DNA from: Roridomyces roridus
Lineage: Eukaryota > Basidiomycota > Agaricomycetes > Agaricales > Mycenaceae
DNA: 64,000 nucleotides
NCBI GenBank assembly: GCA_029378245.1
Contig: JARKIF010000006.1
Span: 1,550,001-1,614,000, forward strand
Reading direction: 5' to 3'
The notes below the pieces were generated by a model that made no database searches, was not told the DNA's origin, and was given only the letters and a program-made list of their open reading frames with translations. The translations under genes and the position numbers were made by a program. Positions 34,195 to 44,189 of this stretch are shown here, one piece after another. Position 1 is the stretch's first letter, and each line of letters begins with the position of its first letter.

Positions 34195-37100
34195 TCAAAC
34201 CGAAGTCAGTCCCAGCAATTGGACCAGTGGTTTGAACTTGAAAGCGGCCAGCGCCTTCGTGAAAATATCCGCCGTCATCTCTGCGGTCGGACGGTAGACA
34301 ACCTCCAGTTTCCCAGTTTCGATCTGCTCGCGAATAAAGTGGTAACGAATGTCAATGTGCTTCGTTCGAGCGTGAAATTGACCGAGTTCGGCATGTGCGA
34401 GAGCAATGGCCGATTGGTTGTCGTTGTAAATGATGAAGGGGAAATTTATGGTTCCAAAGAGTTCGGCCAGAAAATATCTGAACCAGATAGCCTCCTTGGC
34501 AGTGTACGTGATTGCAATGTATTCAGCTTCCGTCGTGGAAAGTGAAACGATCTCTTGTTGTTTGGATGACCAAGATACGGCAGCGCCGTTCAAAATAAAT
34601 GTGTATCCTGAGATTGCCTTTCTGTTCTCCAGTGACATCCCGTCGGCATCCGCAAAAATATCCAACCCAAGTGTTGTGTCAGATGAACTGTATCTGAGTG
34701 CAAGGGTTCGAGTGCCCTTCAAATATTGGAGTACGCGCTTGGCGGCGTTCCAATGCGGTAAGCCGGGATTGTCCACAAATTTGGATAAGATGCAGACTGT
34801 AAAAGCTAAGTCTGGTCGAGTAGCTGTTGATAGCCAGACTAGTCCTCCAACGAGCTCGCGGTACGGAATATTGCGCATGTCCGCGGCGGTGGTTGAGTCG
34901 GTAGGACATTGGTCTCGGCTCAGTTGAACAGTAGGGTCTAGAGGAACGGATACTGTCTTGCAGTCCGTCATGTTGAATTTCGCCAGCAACGAGTCAATGT
35001 ACGTTGTCTGCGATAATTCCAATGTTCCCTTCTCGCGATCGCGTTTGACTTCCATCCCGAGTAACCAGCTGATCGGTCCGAGCATGGTAATCTTGAACAT
35101 CTCGGCGATCTGTTGTTGAATTTCGTCGATGAATGCTGGTGAGTTCCCAGTAATGGTGCTGTCGTCGATATGAATGGAAAGAAGCGCGATGTCGTTCCCA
35201 CGAACAACGCGATAGACAGCGTGATCAGAATGGAGAGGGTGGATGCCAAGGGTTCCGAGAGAACTCGTAAGTTTCTCATACCACTTGCGGCTCGATTGTT
35301 TCAATCCGTAGATTGTACGTTGCAGTCGGATCACTTCGTCCAAATTGCCGTTTGAATAATGTGGAGCTTGCTCCATATAAATTTCTTCGTCAGGTGAAAA
35401 TTCGCCGTTGAGGAATGCCGCCGAGAAATCAAACACTTTGATGTCCCAGTCGTAACGTGCGGCTATTGCGAGAATGGTGCGTAGAGATGCCATTTTGGCC
35501 GTGGGAGAGAAGGTTTCAAAATAATCCACGCCAGGGACTTGAGTGAACCCTCGAGCAACGAGTCGGGCTTTGTACTTGTCAATTTCGCCGTTGGCTTTGC
35601 GTTTGATCCGTAAAGCCCATTTAGATCCGACGACGTTCCGGCCAGCCGGACGTCTGACTAATCCATTACCAAATGTACCCGTTCTCTTCATCGCTTCCAT
35701 CTCTGCATCCATCGCGACCTTGAACTCTGGCCAGTCGTCTCGCGTCTTTGCCTCCTCGACCGTGGGCGAGTCCGACATACTCCCCATACCAAGATATGCG
35801 AATTCCGGCCCTATCTCGTCCAGTAACGAGTCATCCGTGGCTGCCAGGTGTGCGGCTGCGCGCCTTGTTCTGGTGCCTTCGATGATGTTCTTCGGGTCTA
35901 TATCGCCACAAATGTCGCGTGGAGCGACCGTCTTCTGCCGTTGGGGTGTATCTGGGGGTGTTGAAAGCGGTGATTCGCTCGGAGGAATGGGATCGGGGTC
36001 TACAGGCTTAGGTGCGTGCTGGATGCTCTGTGACTCCGTCTTCTGCTGATTATTTCCATTCTCCCCCTCATTCAGCACTCTGTACAACTCGCCTCCACTC
36101 CGTTTGACGTCGGGAAACCTCACGCTACGCTCTACGCGTATGGCGCGCGTGTCGGGGTAGTAGATCCGGTGGCCTTCGATGCTGTCAGGGTCAAACCCTA
36201 GCCACCGTCCTTCCCTCGATCGTCCGTCGAGCTTGCCGTTGTCGTCTACGTGTACGGTGACGTGGCAGCCCCATTCGTGAATGTGTCGGAGGTCGGGCAT
36301 AGTCTTGTGGAATACCTCGTAAGGTGTCCGTCCGCCAAGAACTCGTGTCGAGGTACGGTTCTTCAGCCAGACTGCGTGTTTGAGTGCTTCTCCCCATAGG
36401 TTCCTCGGCAATTCTGCTGCGTGCAGCATCGCTCGCACCTTCTCAAGAAGCGTGCGATTCACTCGTTCGGCTACTCCATTGTGCTCGGGAGTGTCGTGTA
36501 CCGAGTATCGTCTTTGTATGCCCTTCTTCGCGAGATAGTCATCAAATTCCCCATTCTTGTACTCGCCACCGTTGTCGGAATGCAGAATTTTAATCTTGAT
36601 TCCGTGCTCCGTGCCCCATCGTGCGTCAACATTCTGGAAGGCTTCGAGCGTCTCGTCCTTGCTGTGCATGAGGACAACGACGGTGTAGCGAGAGGCGTCG
36701 TCCGTGAACGACGAGTAGTAATGCTTCTTCTGGGGTGTTGCGAGCGTCGACGGTCCCCACACGTCGGTGTGAACTTCGTTGCCAACCTCGCTCGATATCT
36801 CACGAGCCGTAGCTCTTGAAATGGGCTTCCTAGTCATCTTGCCGTGCAAGCATGACTTACAATCCTCCGTAGAGGTGCGCCCCGTCTCCTCCAATTCAAT
36901 CCCAGTGACGTTCTTGGCGAGATTCTTCGCCACTTCAACAGGAACATGTCCCATGAGCTTATGTAGCTCTTCCGCCGTCGTAACGAGCGGACCAACGTCG
37001 GCGAGTTTCGCGTGAACTCCGGATGGTGGTGCGCGGACAGTGTACAAGCCACGCGTGAGTGGAATGGTGCCGATGCGTCGATGAGTTGGATCGAATATTC

Positions 37101-38547
37101 GGCATTCCGCGTCCCTAAATTGAACAGCATAGCCGGCTCTTGTGATGCGTCCGATGGAGATTAGGGTGACGCCTAGGTCGGGTACGTACAATACGTCCCG
37201 CAATAAGACTCTGGTCGTTTTGTTCCGTCCGTCCGGAACTTCAACATGCATATCCCCCGTCCCAAGTGCGTGTAGCATCCTGTTGCCCGCGGCGACAATA
37301 TCGCGTGGCTGGACTGAGCGGAAATTTTGCAGTCTTTCTCTTGACGCCGTCATGTGTTGGCTGGCGCCGGAGTCGTATATTTCGAGTTCTGAGGTCGGGT
37401 TGGTGGTGACGGTTGCGGCGATGAGGTCGTTCGAGGTAAGTGACGCAGTTCTAGTTGACTCGTCCTGTGGTTGTTCGCTACCTCGCGGCTCGGCATCTGC
37501 ACTCGACGTCGTGGTCTCCGGCAGAGCCAAACTGTCGTAACAGCCGCCCTCCATCTCCGACGCGTCGTTCTCATGTCCATCAAATTCGTCAAAGTTCAAG
37601 TCCACCTCCAATTCCCGCCGGAACGCAACCCAGGCCGCCTCCAATTCGTCGGTCCTGGCAACGTTCGCTCGATGTCTGTTTTTCTGATGAGGGCTCTGTC
37701 CCTCTCTTCCACCTCCCTTCGCCCAGCATTCTTTGGAGACGTGTCCCCTCTTGTGGCAGTTGAAACATTCGACCATCGGCTTCTTGAACTTGGACGCAAA
37801 TTTGTGGTTGTTGCCGCCTCCGTAGAACGCGGCTTCTTTCTCGCCCTTCGATGTAGGTCTCGCAGCTTTGCGATCGGCCTCATCACTGATCCCTTGTAGA
37901 ACAGTGTCGGGATCGAGAGTCTTGCCAAGAAGCGTGGCGGCGCCCGTGAGCGCCGATAGATATGTTTCGTATGATGCGGGTAGGGAGCCCAGGACGATAG
38001 CGACAAAATTATCGTCTCCGGGATCGGCGGCCATAGCGATGAGGTCCGCCCGAATCGTTTGCAGTTTGTTGAGGTGAGCTTTGACGTCTCCCCCTTCTGC
38101 ACAACGTTCGTCTTGAAGTTTACGGCGTAAGTCGACCGTAACCATCTTCGACTTCTTCTCAAATTCGTCCTTCACCCTCATCCACATTGCCCTAGCATTT
38201 GCTGCATCCTTCACCTTCAAGAATAGCAAGTCAGGAAGAACAGAGGCAAGACCTTGTTTGATGATGGCCTGCTCAGATTTCCAGACACGCCGACGTGCGA
38301 AGTAGGCATTCATAGCTGACGTTTCCGCCGTCGTTGGTGCTGCAGCGTCAGCAACGGTCGGGGCTGATGGTTCCGCCGCCGTGCCCAAGGGTGTATCCTC
38401 GAAGTGGTCGCTGAGTCCCGCCGCGTCCAGCGCGAAGAGAAAACGATCACGGAAGAAGACCCAATTTGTTCCGTCGGCCTTGCAACCAGGGAGCTTCGTG
38501 AAGTATTCGCCTAGTTTCGCCGTCGAGGACAGTGTGTTGGTAGACAT
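34195..38547 (-). CDS. Copia gag-pol polyprotein
   Basis: 1450 codons without a stop, ATG at 38547. Domains in order: gag with zinc knuckle CFNCHKRGHVSKEC (about residues 261-274); aspartic protease YDSGASQHMT (about 391-400); integrase zinc region HKLMGHVPVEV with CKSC (529-566) and catalytic core HTDVWGP, HSDNGGEY, HNGVAERVNRT (D, D, E all present, about 594-694); reverse transcriptase (KARLVARGFTQ, FSAAFLNGEF, IYGLKQSSRKWYEKL); RNase H (FADADGM, TEAEYIAI, YNDNQSAI, KHIDIRYHFI). Order PR-IN-RT-RH is that of Ty1/copia. The RT box reads HIDD where copia elements usually have YVDD. The polyprotein would be cleaved by its own protease and supply everything needed for retrotransposition. Confidence 0.95.
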   Translation of the reverse strand: MSTNTLSSTAKLGEYFTKLPGCKADGTNWVFFRDRFLFALDAAGLSDHFEDTPLGTAAEPSAPTVADAAAPTTAETSAMNAYFARRRVWKSEQAIIKQGLASVLPDLLFLKVKDAANARAMWMRVKDEFEKKSKMVTVDLRRKLQDERCAEGGDVKAHLNKLQTIRADLIAMAADPGDDNFVAIVLGSLPASYETYLSALTGAATLLGKTLDPDTVLQGISDEADRKAARPTSKGEKEAAFYGGGNNHKFASKFKKPMVECFNCHKRGHVSKECWAKGGGREGQSPHQKNRHRANVARTDELEAAWVAFRRELEVDLNFDEFDGHENDASEMEGGCYDSLALPETTTSSADAEPRGSEQPQDESTRTASLTSNDLIAATVTTNPTSELEIYDSGASQHMTASRERLQNFRSVQPRDIVAAGNRMLHALGTGDMHVEVPDGRNKTTRVLLRDVLYVPDLGVTLISIGRITRAGYAVQFRDAECRIFDPTHRRIGTIPLTRGLYTVRAPPSGVHAKLADVGPLVTTAEELHKLMGHVPVEVAKNLAKNVTGIELEETGRTSTEDCKSCLHGKMTRKPISRATAREISSEVGNEVHTDVWGPSTLATPQKKHYYSSFTDDASRYTVVVLMHSKDETLEAFQNVDARWGTEHGIKIKILHSDNGGEYKNGEFDDYLAKKGIQRRYSVHDTPEHNGVAERVNRTLLEKVRAMLHAAELPRNLWGEALKHAVWLKNRTSTRVLGGRTPYEVFHKTMPDLRHIHEWGCHVTVHVDDNGKLDGRSREGRWLGFDPDSIEGHRIYYPDTRAIRVERSVRFPDVKRSGGELYRVLNEGENGNNQQKTESQSIQHAPKPVDPDPIPPSESPLSTPPDTPQRQKTVAPRDICGDIDPKNIIEGTRTRRAAAHLAATDDSLLDEIGPEFAYLGMGSMSDSPTVEEAKTRDDWPEFKVAMDAEMEAMKRTGTFGNGLVRRPAGRNVVGSKWALRIKRKANGEIDKYKARLVARGFTQVPGVDYFETFSPTAKMASLRTILAIAARYDWDIKVFDFSAAFLNGEFSPDEEIYMEQAPHYSNGNLDEVIRLQRTIYGLKQSSRKWYEKLTSSLGTLGIHPLHSDHAVYRVVRGNDIALLSIHIDDSTITGNSPAFIDEIQQQIAEMFKITMLGPISWLLGMEVKRDREKGTLELSQTTYIDSLLAKFNMTDCKTVSVPLDPTVQLSRDQCPTDSTTAADMRNIPYRELVGGLVWLSTATRPDLAFTVCILSKFVDNPGLPHWNAAKRVLQYLKGTRTLALRYSSSDTTLGLDIFADADGMSLENRKAISGYTFILNGAAVSWSSKQQEIVSLSTTEAEYIAITYTAKEAIWFRYFLAELFGTINFPFIIYNDNQSAIALAHAELGQFHARTKHIDIRYHFIREQIETGKLEVVYRPTAEMTADIFTKALAAFKFKPLVQLLGLTSV

Positions 38548-38776
38548 GATGAGGTAAGGTCACAGAGAGTCAAGATTCAAGTAAGCACAGATACGTATAT
38601 CTGTAAAACAAATGTGAGTGATTTAAAATCGGTTCGTAAACCCTATAAGCTTGATGTCGTCGAGTCCAGCTCGAGTCAATATGCGCTAGATCCTGAAAGT
38701 CAGTAGTTAGCCTTGAACGGTTCAGGCTGATGAGGATGGTTCAGGCACGAGGTATCAGCGTCGGGGGCCAATAACC

Positions 38777-39036
38777 TGTAGAAAGTTGGGGGATGTAATT
38801 CTATATTCAAGCTAACTACGTCAAGGCTTTTATACCTTTACAGAGAACAATAGAACAAATAATCTACAAAGTAGGAGTCATATAGAAAGTAGTAGAACAA
38901 TAGAGAATAGCAACAAGTGGAGCGACGAAGTGGAGTGTTGCCATAGTTCAGCTATGGCTATGTTCGGGCATGCCTCGGGCATGTTCGACAACGGGCTGTG
39001 CGCAGCCTCGTGCTCGGTTTGCTCCAACTTCCAACA
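38777..39036 (-). repeat. 5' LTR of the copia element
   Basis: 260 bp, same sequence as 33928-34187. It precedes the gag start (38547) by 229 bp. Confidence 0.95.
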
Positions 39037-39725
39037 ACTGCGTTACCGGGCGAATTTCTCGTCATTTCTAGGTGAAAAATCCCCGCGAAATTCACTCCTT
39101 CCGTGGTCCTCAGTGAACCCTGTTCTTATACCAGCCGTACGTAAATGCGCAGACGCTACAGCAGGATACCACCGACGCCACGCCACTCTCCGGCCTTGCC
39201 ACCTTCGGTGGTTTCTGGACTTTTGTCAACGGCGCATTCGCACTGTTGTTCGGCGCCAACATTGTGTACTTCGCGTCAGGTGGGTCTCAAGTCATACGCC
39301 TCCCCACTCATTTTCTCACTGTACTTCGCTGCCATCTAGGACGGAGACCACTGTCCGCGCTTGGAATCATCCACGTCTTCCAGCGGACAAAGCTGGAGAA
39401 GCAATGGCATGCAGATTTCCCCGCCTTGCATACCGAGGGTGGTCTTCCGGGCTCAGAGTCCGCCGGGATCGTCGCATTCATCCGCGAGCGGCTTATCGAC
39501 GTTGGGGAGACTCTTCCTGATGGTGATCATGACCCGTCAAAGAGCGCGGTAGACCACCTTGAAAGCCTTCGATCTACGCCGGAAGTTAGAACAAGTTTAA
39601 TGGTAGAGGAGTCGGGAGTCATTCCGAGGGAGGATGAGGATGAGGAGTCGAAGGTCCAAGGGATTCCGTTGAGCGAGAAGAATTTGACCTGGCGCATGTG
39701 TGATGTGCGTGCCGAAATAGTCTGA

Positions 39726-40125
39726 ATTTTGTTCATTTGGGCGGATAGTACTAGAGTATTTAGAAAATGTAATACACGCAACGAAGAATCGGACAACGAA
39801 TTGGTTGGCACCGAGGGATCAGCATCGCAGAAATTTAAATTGTCCACGGCCAAGCGAGTGTGGCGAAATCCGAGCAGAAATTGAGTATGTACTTCGAAGT
39901 ATGTACTATTATCATAGTATCCAGCAATCATTTTTCGTGGGTAGCTTCAGACTGGGAGTCTGGGACTGGGCCTCATCCAATCTTCTTTGGACCTATACAT
40001 ATCGTGAATTTATACAAATAATTTAGGAAATATGTATCGCGCACTCCTAGGTCCGCAAAGAGCTGTATCAAATCAGTAATAGGCACACAAGTACTGTCCA
40101 CCCGAATGTGCACATTGTGCAGAAG
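39726..40125. other. 3' flank shared by P copies B and C
   Basis: The first 180 bp (39726-39905) match the flank after copy B (28972-29140), including AAGAATCGGACAACGAATTGG, so the duplicated unit extends past the gene end. I see no gene in the rest. Confidence 0.5.
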
Positions 40126-41376
40126 TCAGACCATTTCGGCCTGCGCATCCTGCATGCGCCAGGCCAAATTCTTCTCGATCAGCGGACTCTCTTCCACATT
40201 GGCCTCGTGACCGTGCTCCAAACTGGTCCCACTCGGATGGACCTGGATACTCAGAGAAAAAGAATTAGAAGAAAAATCACCGAGGTACTTTCCGGACGCA
40301 CATATCCAGACCACGTAAAATCCTTGCACAGTGCCAGAGCCAAACGCAGGACCATCGGCTTGATCTTCGACTGAGCAGTTGTGGGAGACAGAGCTCGCGC
40401 TGGTTGTAATGGAAAATTTGTTGACGGTATAGCCCGGCGAGGCCCACCCCAACAAGGGCCCCAAAGGGAAGATTTCCTACGACCCTGTGAGCGTCCTCTC
40501 CTCGACCGGCAAGGTGAATGACTTACCAAAACAAACGTAGTTTGACCAGAAGGAAATCCCACATTTAGAGATTCCTTCAATGCTATATTTCGGGTATAGA
40601 CTTGCGAGCGCATGGGGGTCAAGAAGATGAAGTACACCGCAACTATAGGAAGTCCCACAGCAACGCAGCTCAGGATGACCGCTCTGAGCATAATGATGAT
40701 GGTAGATTCTCCCCTAACATTGGTTGAGCAAGAGACAGAGTCCCCATTGAAAAACGGGTTCTGCTGACCTGACCAGAGGTCTGTCAACCGATCGGTTGAG
40801 AATAATTGACACGGGAGTGTACGGCCGGCCGAGGGTTGGGCATCCGCCCAGGAACGCGAACCGTTGACGAAAGAATCGGTCTTTAGCCCGAATCATGGTG
40901 GCGGTACGGAATATAACTGAGAGAAACATGGAGATGGCCAGGAGAATGAAAAAACTCTCGAAGGCTGGGCCAAAAATGTCTTCTGCTGTACCCACCCCAA
41001 TTTTGCAGACCACGAAACTTGCCACCATCCCTGTGGAATCCATTGAACCAAAGCATAACAAGGAGGAGCATCACGTACCACAGGTTTCCAAGGAGACCAA
41101 CATCCAGTCAACAAGGGCGAGAATAGGAATCGGCCATTCGAAGAGGCTGGGTGCAAAACAAATGAAATGTGCGAACAAGGCTGAAAGGCGCACGTACTCA
41201 CAATCCGACATGATGCACTACAGTGAAGCCGAAAATCGGTGAAAAGACAACGGTCCCGGGCCCGGCACCCGAGTCTCAATGCCCAGGGATACCCAGGCCG
41301 CAAGCGTTACCAAGAGCAGAAGTCGGAGATTCCACACTCGCAGGGAGGGGTTGAAGAGAGGGTTGGGAAGAAACAT
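40126..41376 (-). pseudogene. Membrane-protein family P, copy E (inverted, internal deletion)
   Basis: ATG at 41376 (MFLPNPLFNPSLRVWNLRLL). Exons with LFGWPIPILALVDWMLVSLE, MDSTGMVASFVVCKIGVG, RQRFAFLGGCPTLGRPYTP and RAVILSCVAVGLPIVAVYF follow, then the start of the soluble domain (VSHNCSVEDQADG). Just after the splice site where the others continue PSYQW..., the sequence jumps to the family tail (ESPLIEKNLAWRMQDAQAEM) ending at 40126. The exons for FGKILWTQRETFSR, LATFGGFWTFVNG and GRRPLSALG are missing. With the intron before the junction spliced as in copy C, the tail falls out of frame; unspliced it is in frame. Tail-to-tail with copy C. Most likely a deletion pseudogene. Confidence 0.65.
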
Positions 41377-42110
41377 GTCGCACAGATGAGCACCCGTTCC
41401 ACGCTTTTTATGTCTGGAGATTGGAACAGCTTTTAAATTCAAGGCGAGGGAGATCTTGGAAGGCGGGAGGTCAACTAGATGGTTGCTGGCCACGTCTAGA
41501 TCCTGAGAGAATTCCTGTGATATAGTGCGTTGATCGCAAAGGTGTAGTAGTATCGTGTACGACCTGCTGGCAGAGGCTGTTAAGAGATGTAAGAGTCCCG
41601 AAAAAGTTTGAAGAGCGTCAGCATCGAGGCCTTGAGGGGCAGATGAAGGTTGGAAGCATTATGTAAGCCTGTCATCTTTATTTGGCCACCATGCCTCCAT
41701 TGTTTGGACACCTTCCGCATCAATGATCAGCGTCGGCGTCGGGAATCGGTAGAAGGGTGGACTCTTGCGCGCTTCCTCGAGGTTTAACGTTCAACTTAGG
41801 CTTTCAAGCTTGCTGCGCGTGGCGATAGAGAGGACGTCGATACGGTCTCAAAGCTCAGATGCGCTCCTCCCGCCGAATATTTGCGGCCCAGAACCCAGGT
41901 GTTTCTCGCTCACGGTTCACCGCTGCCGTGGTTTTCGACGTGGCAACTTAGTGCGTGGATGCCAACTCGTTCGTCGCCGTGGATATTGCCCTGAAGAGGC
42001 AGACAATGGAGCCATCACTTTTGATGGCCATTGTCCCAATTAGGAAGGCCGGCAAACATCACCCATTGTCCTCCGCCACGACACACCGGACAATGGCGAG
42101 CCACCACAGT
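41377..42110. other. Intergenic, no supported gene
   Basis: Contains the upstream region of P copy E and, toward 42110, the promoter of the next gene. A 92-codon plus frame (41765-42043) shows no family signal. Confidence 0.4.
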
Positions 42111-42118
42111 TATAAAGG
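42111..42118 (+). promoter_or_regulatory. TATA box of the gene at 42215
   Basis: TATAAAGG lies 104 nt before the ATG and is followed by a CT-rich leader (TCTCCGTCTTCGTTTTCGTT). Confidence 0.55.
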
Positions 42119-42214
42119 GAGCACTATGAGAGTCACATTCCGTCGTCCCCGCCAAAGACCTCTTCTGATCTACTCTGCTCGTCTCCGTCTTCGTTTTCGT
42201 TTTGGTTTCGCGAC

Positions 42215-43987
42215 ATGAGTTGTACGTTTCCCTCCCCGCCCCCCTCGGCCTGGAGTAGACTGACTGACGGGTGTTATAGTATCATCCTACCTGAAGCGTC
42301 AATCGCTCGTCACCCGCCTCCGCAAAAGCAGCGTCCCGACGCCTGCCTCTCTTACGAGTATCGAAGAAGAGGCTCTCCCCACCAAAAAGCAGCGCCGGCA
42401 TGAGACGTCCAGCGAATCCGACAGCAGTAGCAGCAGCAGCAGTGGTGAGGAAAGCAGTGGCCTTCCCACTACACCCACGTCGATGGACACCTCTTGCGAC
42501 GACGACTTTTACGCTGTCCACGCAGCGGGCTTTTTGACCCTCGCCGAGCCCTCGTCGCCCGCCTCGTCCATCCTCTCCCCCACCACCCGTGACTCTGCTA
42601 TACTCCCCGAGTCCCTGCTTATCCGCCCGTGCGAGCAACTCGACCCTGCGTATACTCCAGGCCGCCCGAGCTTGTATCGTTCCGTGCGCTTACCCTCGCG
42701 CGCGCCCCCTCCTCCGCCGATCGTCACGGCGCCCAACTTTTGCTACCCCACCACGCTTCGCCCACTGCCCCGGACACGGATACCCTCCGATGTCACTGTG
42801 AGCGACTTTGGAACGCCATCTTCCTCTGGTGCGTTTACTGCTTCTTTCCCTCTTCGTGTACTGATATTTTTGTAGCCTCTGGCAGCAGCCTCGATGCCCT
42901 CCTCTCACCCCCTCCCCCACACTTTCCCTCCGAGTCTCAGGGCATCCCGTCTGACGTGTCTTATGAGGAAGACAACGAGGGCGACTGGGAGGACCAGGAC
43001 GACCAGGACTGTGAGGTGGCTTACGATGAGATTCCTCTCTCCCCCATCCCCGGCCTGATTACTCCCTCACCCGTGATTACGCTATCTCTGAGCGCCGTCT
43101 CGGAAGAGGAGGAGGAGCAGAGTGCCTTCCCAGTATCGCCCTTCTCCGAGTCGGAGCCTTCTCCATCTTCCTCCTCCCCAGCGCCTTCAGATCCCTGGGC
43201 ATTCACCCAAACTCCCTCATCTCCCCACGTCCCACCCTGCGACCCAAACCACCTCTTCCCGCCCTCCCCCGAGCTCCGCTCTCGCTGGTCCTCCTCCACC
43301 CTCTCCTCCATGCACTCTGCCCACGCCACGACGTCGCCCAAGACCTTTTCCTTTGCGCGTGCAAGGCGGTACCTCCCTTCGCCCAAATCCCCACTTTCCC
43401 CTTCCTCCTCCTCCCCGTCGTCGTCACCGTCACCGCCCAAACGCAGCGCCCGCGTAGGCGGTATGATGTCCAAACGCGGCAAACCCAAGCTCAAGCCGCT
43501 CACCGTGGCCGACGTTCGGGTCGTCCGGCCCGATGCTGCTGTTGCTGTACCTGAGCCCGAGGATGTGTTTGCCAGTGTACCACTCACACCCGCCCCAGTG
43601 CATTCGGTGTCGTTTGCACTGCCCCCGCCTCCCCCGGTGACGAGTCCGTATTCGGCTACGGCGCAATATGCCGTCTACCCTCCTCCTCCCTCTACATCTT
43701 CTCCATTTTCATCGTCAGCATCGTCATCTCCCCCGTCCTCAGCATCAGCATACTACGCCTACACACCCTCCACACCCTCCCCCGCCCTCGCTAAAGCATA
43801 CATCACACAACGATCCCCGAGACGCAGACGGGCTGCGTCGAATTTGTCTTTGGCGCCGGTGTCTGCGTGGAGTAGCAGTGGGAGTAGCAGTGCGGGGAGT
43901 GATGCTGGGAGTGAGTGTAGTAGTGTGGCGAGTGCGGCGAGTGGGTTGAGGAGGAAGCCGATTCCGGTGGAGATGTTTTTGCGGTGA
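42215..43987 (+). CDS. Ser/Pro-rich, probably disordered protein of unknown function
   Basis: Three exons: 42215-42221 (ATGAGTT), 42280-42828 and 42876-43987. Introns of 58 and 47 nt have clean GT-AG ends and keep the frame. The first intron splits the third codon, so the protein begins MSLSSYLKRQSLVTRLRK. The product, about 555 residues, is Ser- and Pro-rich with a Ser run near 42425, an acidic stretch (YEEDNEGDWEDQDDQDCEVA) and many SP/TP sites that would suit kinases. A basic, more conserved-looking block KRSARVGGMMSKRGKPKLKP sits in the middle, and the C-terminus is RRKPIPVEMFLR. No membrane segment or known domain. TATA box and leader precede it. Gene structure is well supported; function unknown, perhaps a regulator or scaffold. 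Confidence 0.75.
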
Positions 43988-44189
43988 TGATTTTCACGAC
44001 GACGACCACGACGAAATGACGGATATGATACAGATACGCGCTAGATGCATACATAATGATTTTTGGATTTCTTTTTTGTAGCCATAGATATGCAGTTCTT
44101 GCAGTGCAATAAATTATTACTTCGCTCATCTTCCTGAAGACTAAGTGGGCAAGGAAAGATCATGGCCGAGGGGACAGCCTAGAGAGTTA

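Larger units (their letters stand above)
33928..39036 (-). mobile_element. Ty1/copia LTR retrotransposon, complete
   Basis: Two 260-bp LTRs (33928-34187 and 38777-39036) begin TGTAG and end CAACA; they look identical base for base. ACTGC flanks both sides (33923-33927 and 39037-39041), the 5-bp target duplication. A polypurine tract (GGTTTGAGGGGGAG on the minus strand) lies directly beside the left, i.e. 3', LTR. One uninterrupted gag-pol frame fills the inside. Identical LTRs and an open frame point to a very recent, possibly still active copy. I could not assign the primer-binding site to a tRNA. Confidence 0.95.
32466..39115. mobile_element. CACTA-like DNA transposon (CACTG...CAGTG, TSD AAC), carrying a copia insertion
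   Basis: Left end CACTGTGAAAAACGGAA and the inverse of the right end, CACTGAGGACCACGGAA, match and continue with GAATTTC; AAC flanks both sides (32463-32465 and 39116-39118). CACTR ends with a 3-bp duplication are the signature of the CACTA/EnSpm superfamily. Subterminal regions are full of TTTCACT/AGTGAAA words in both directions, including a TTCACTATACC pair, as CACTA subterminal repeats are. Without the 5109-bp copia element and its 5-bp duplication the element would be 1536 bp and has no transposase, so it is non-autonomous. It interrupts a coding exon of P copy C. Confidence 0.85.
29761..39725 (+). pseudogene. Membrane-protein family P, copy C, split by nested transposons
   Basis: First exon from ATG 29761 (LLFSPTLRVWSLRLLLLVTL); then an inserted element in the first intron (30000-31189). 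Exons resume at about 31207 (SLFRWPIPILAVVDLI) and run to 32465 (AAANATSNSDTAT). A 6650-bp transposon follows. The same exon resumes at 39119 (LFLYQPYVNAQTLQQDTTDA), then LATFGGFWTFVNGAFALLFG, GRRPLSALGIIHVFQR and a tail ending VRAEIV at 39725. If both insertions and one AAC repeat are disregarded, the exons match copy B and the frame runs through, so the gene was probably intact until recently. The first insertion may be spliced out, but the second cuts the coding exon, so the gene should be null. Confidence 0.75.

Noticed and set aside
34081..34545. Plus-strand frame starting in the LTR (also 38930-39520)
   Set aside because: Antisense or LTR sequence; the second one only joins the LTR to the tail of P copy C.
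38740..38776. GGTATCAGCG next to the copia 5' LTR as a tRNA-Met primer-binding site
   Set aside because: It resembles the classic TGGTATCAGAGC, but on the plus strand, whereas the element is on the minus strand; orientation is wrong.
43021..43587. 188-codon minus-strand frame in the Ser/Pro-rich gene
   Set aside because: Mirror of the TCC/CCC-rich coding strand; acidic and glycine-rich composition is an artefact.
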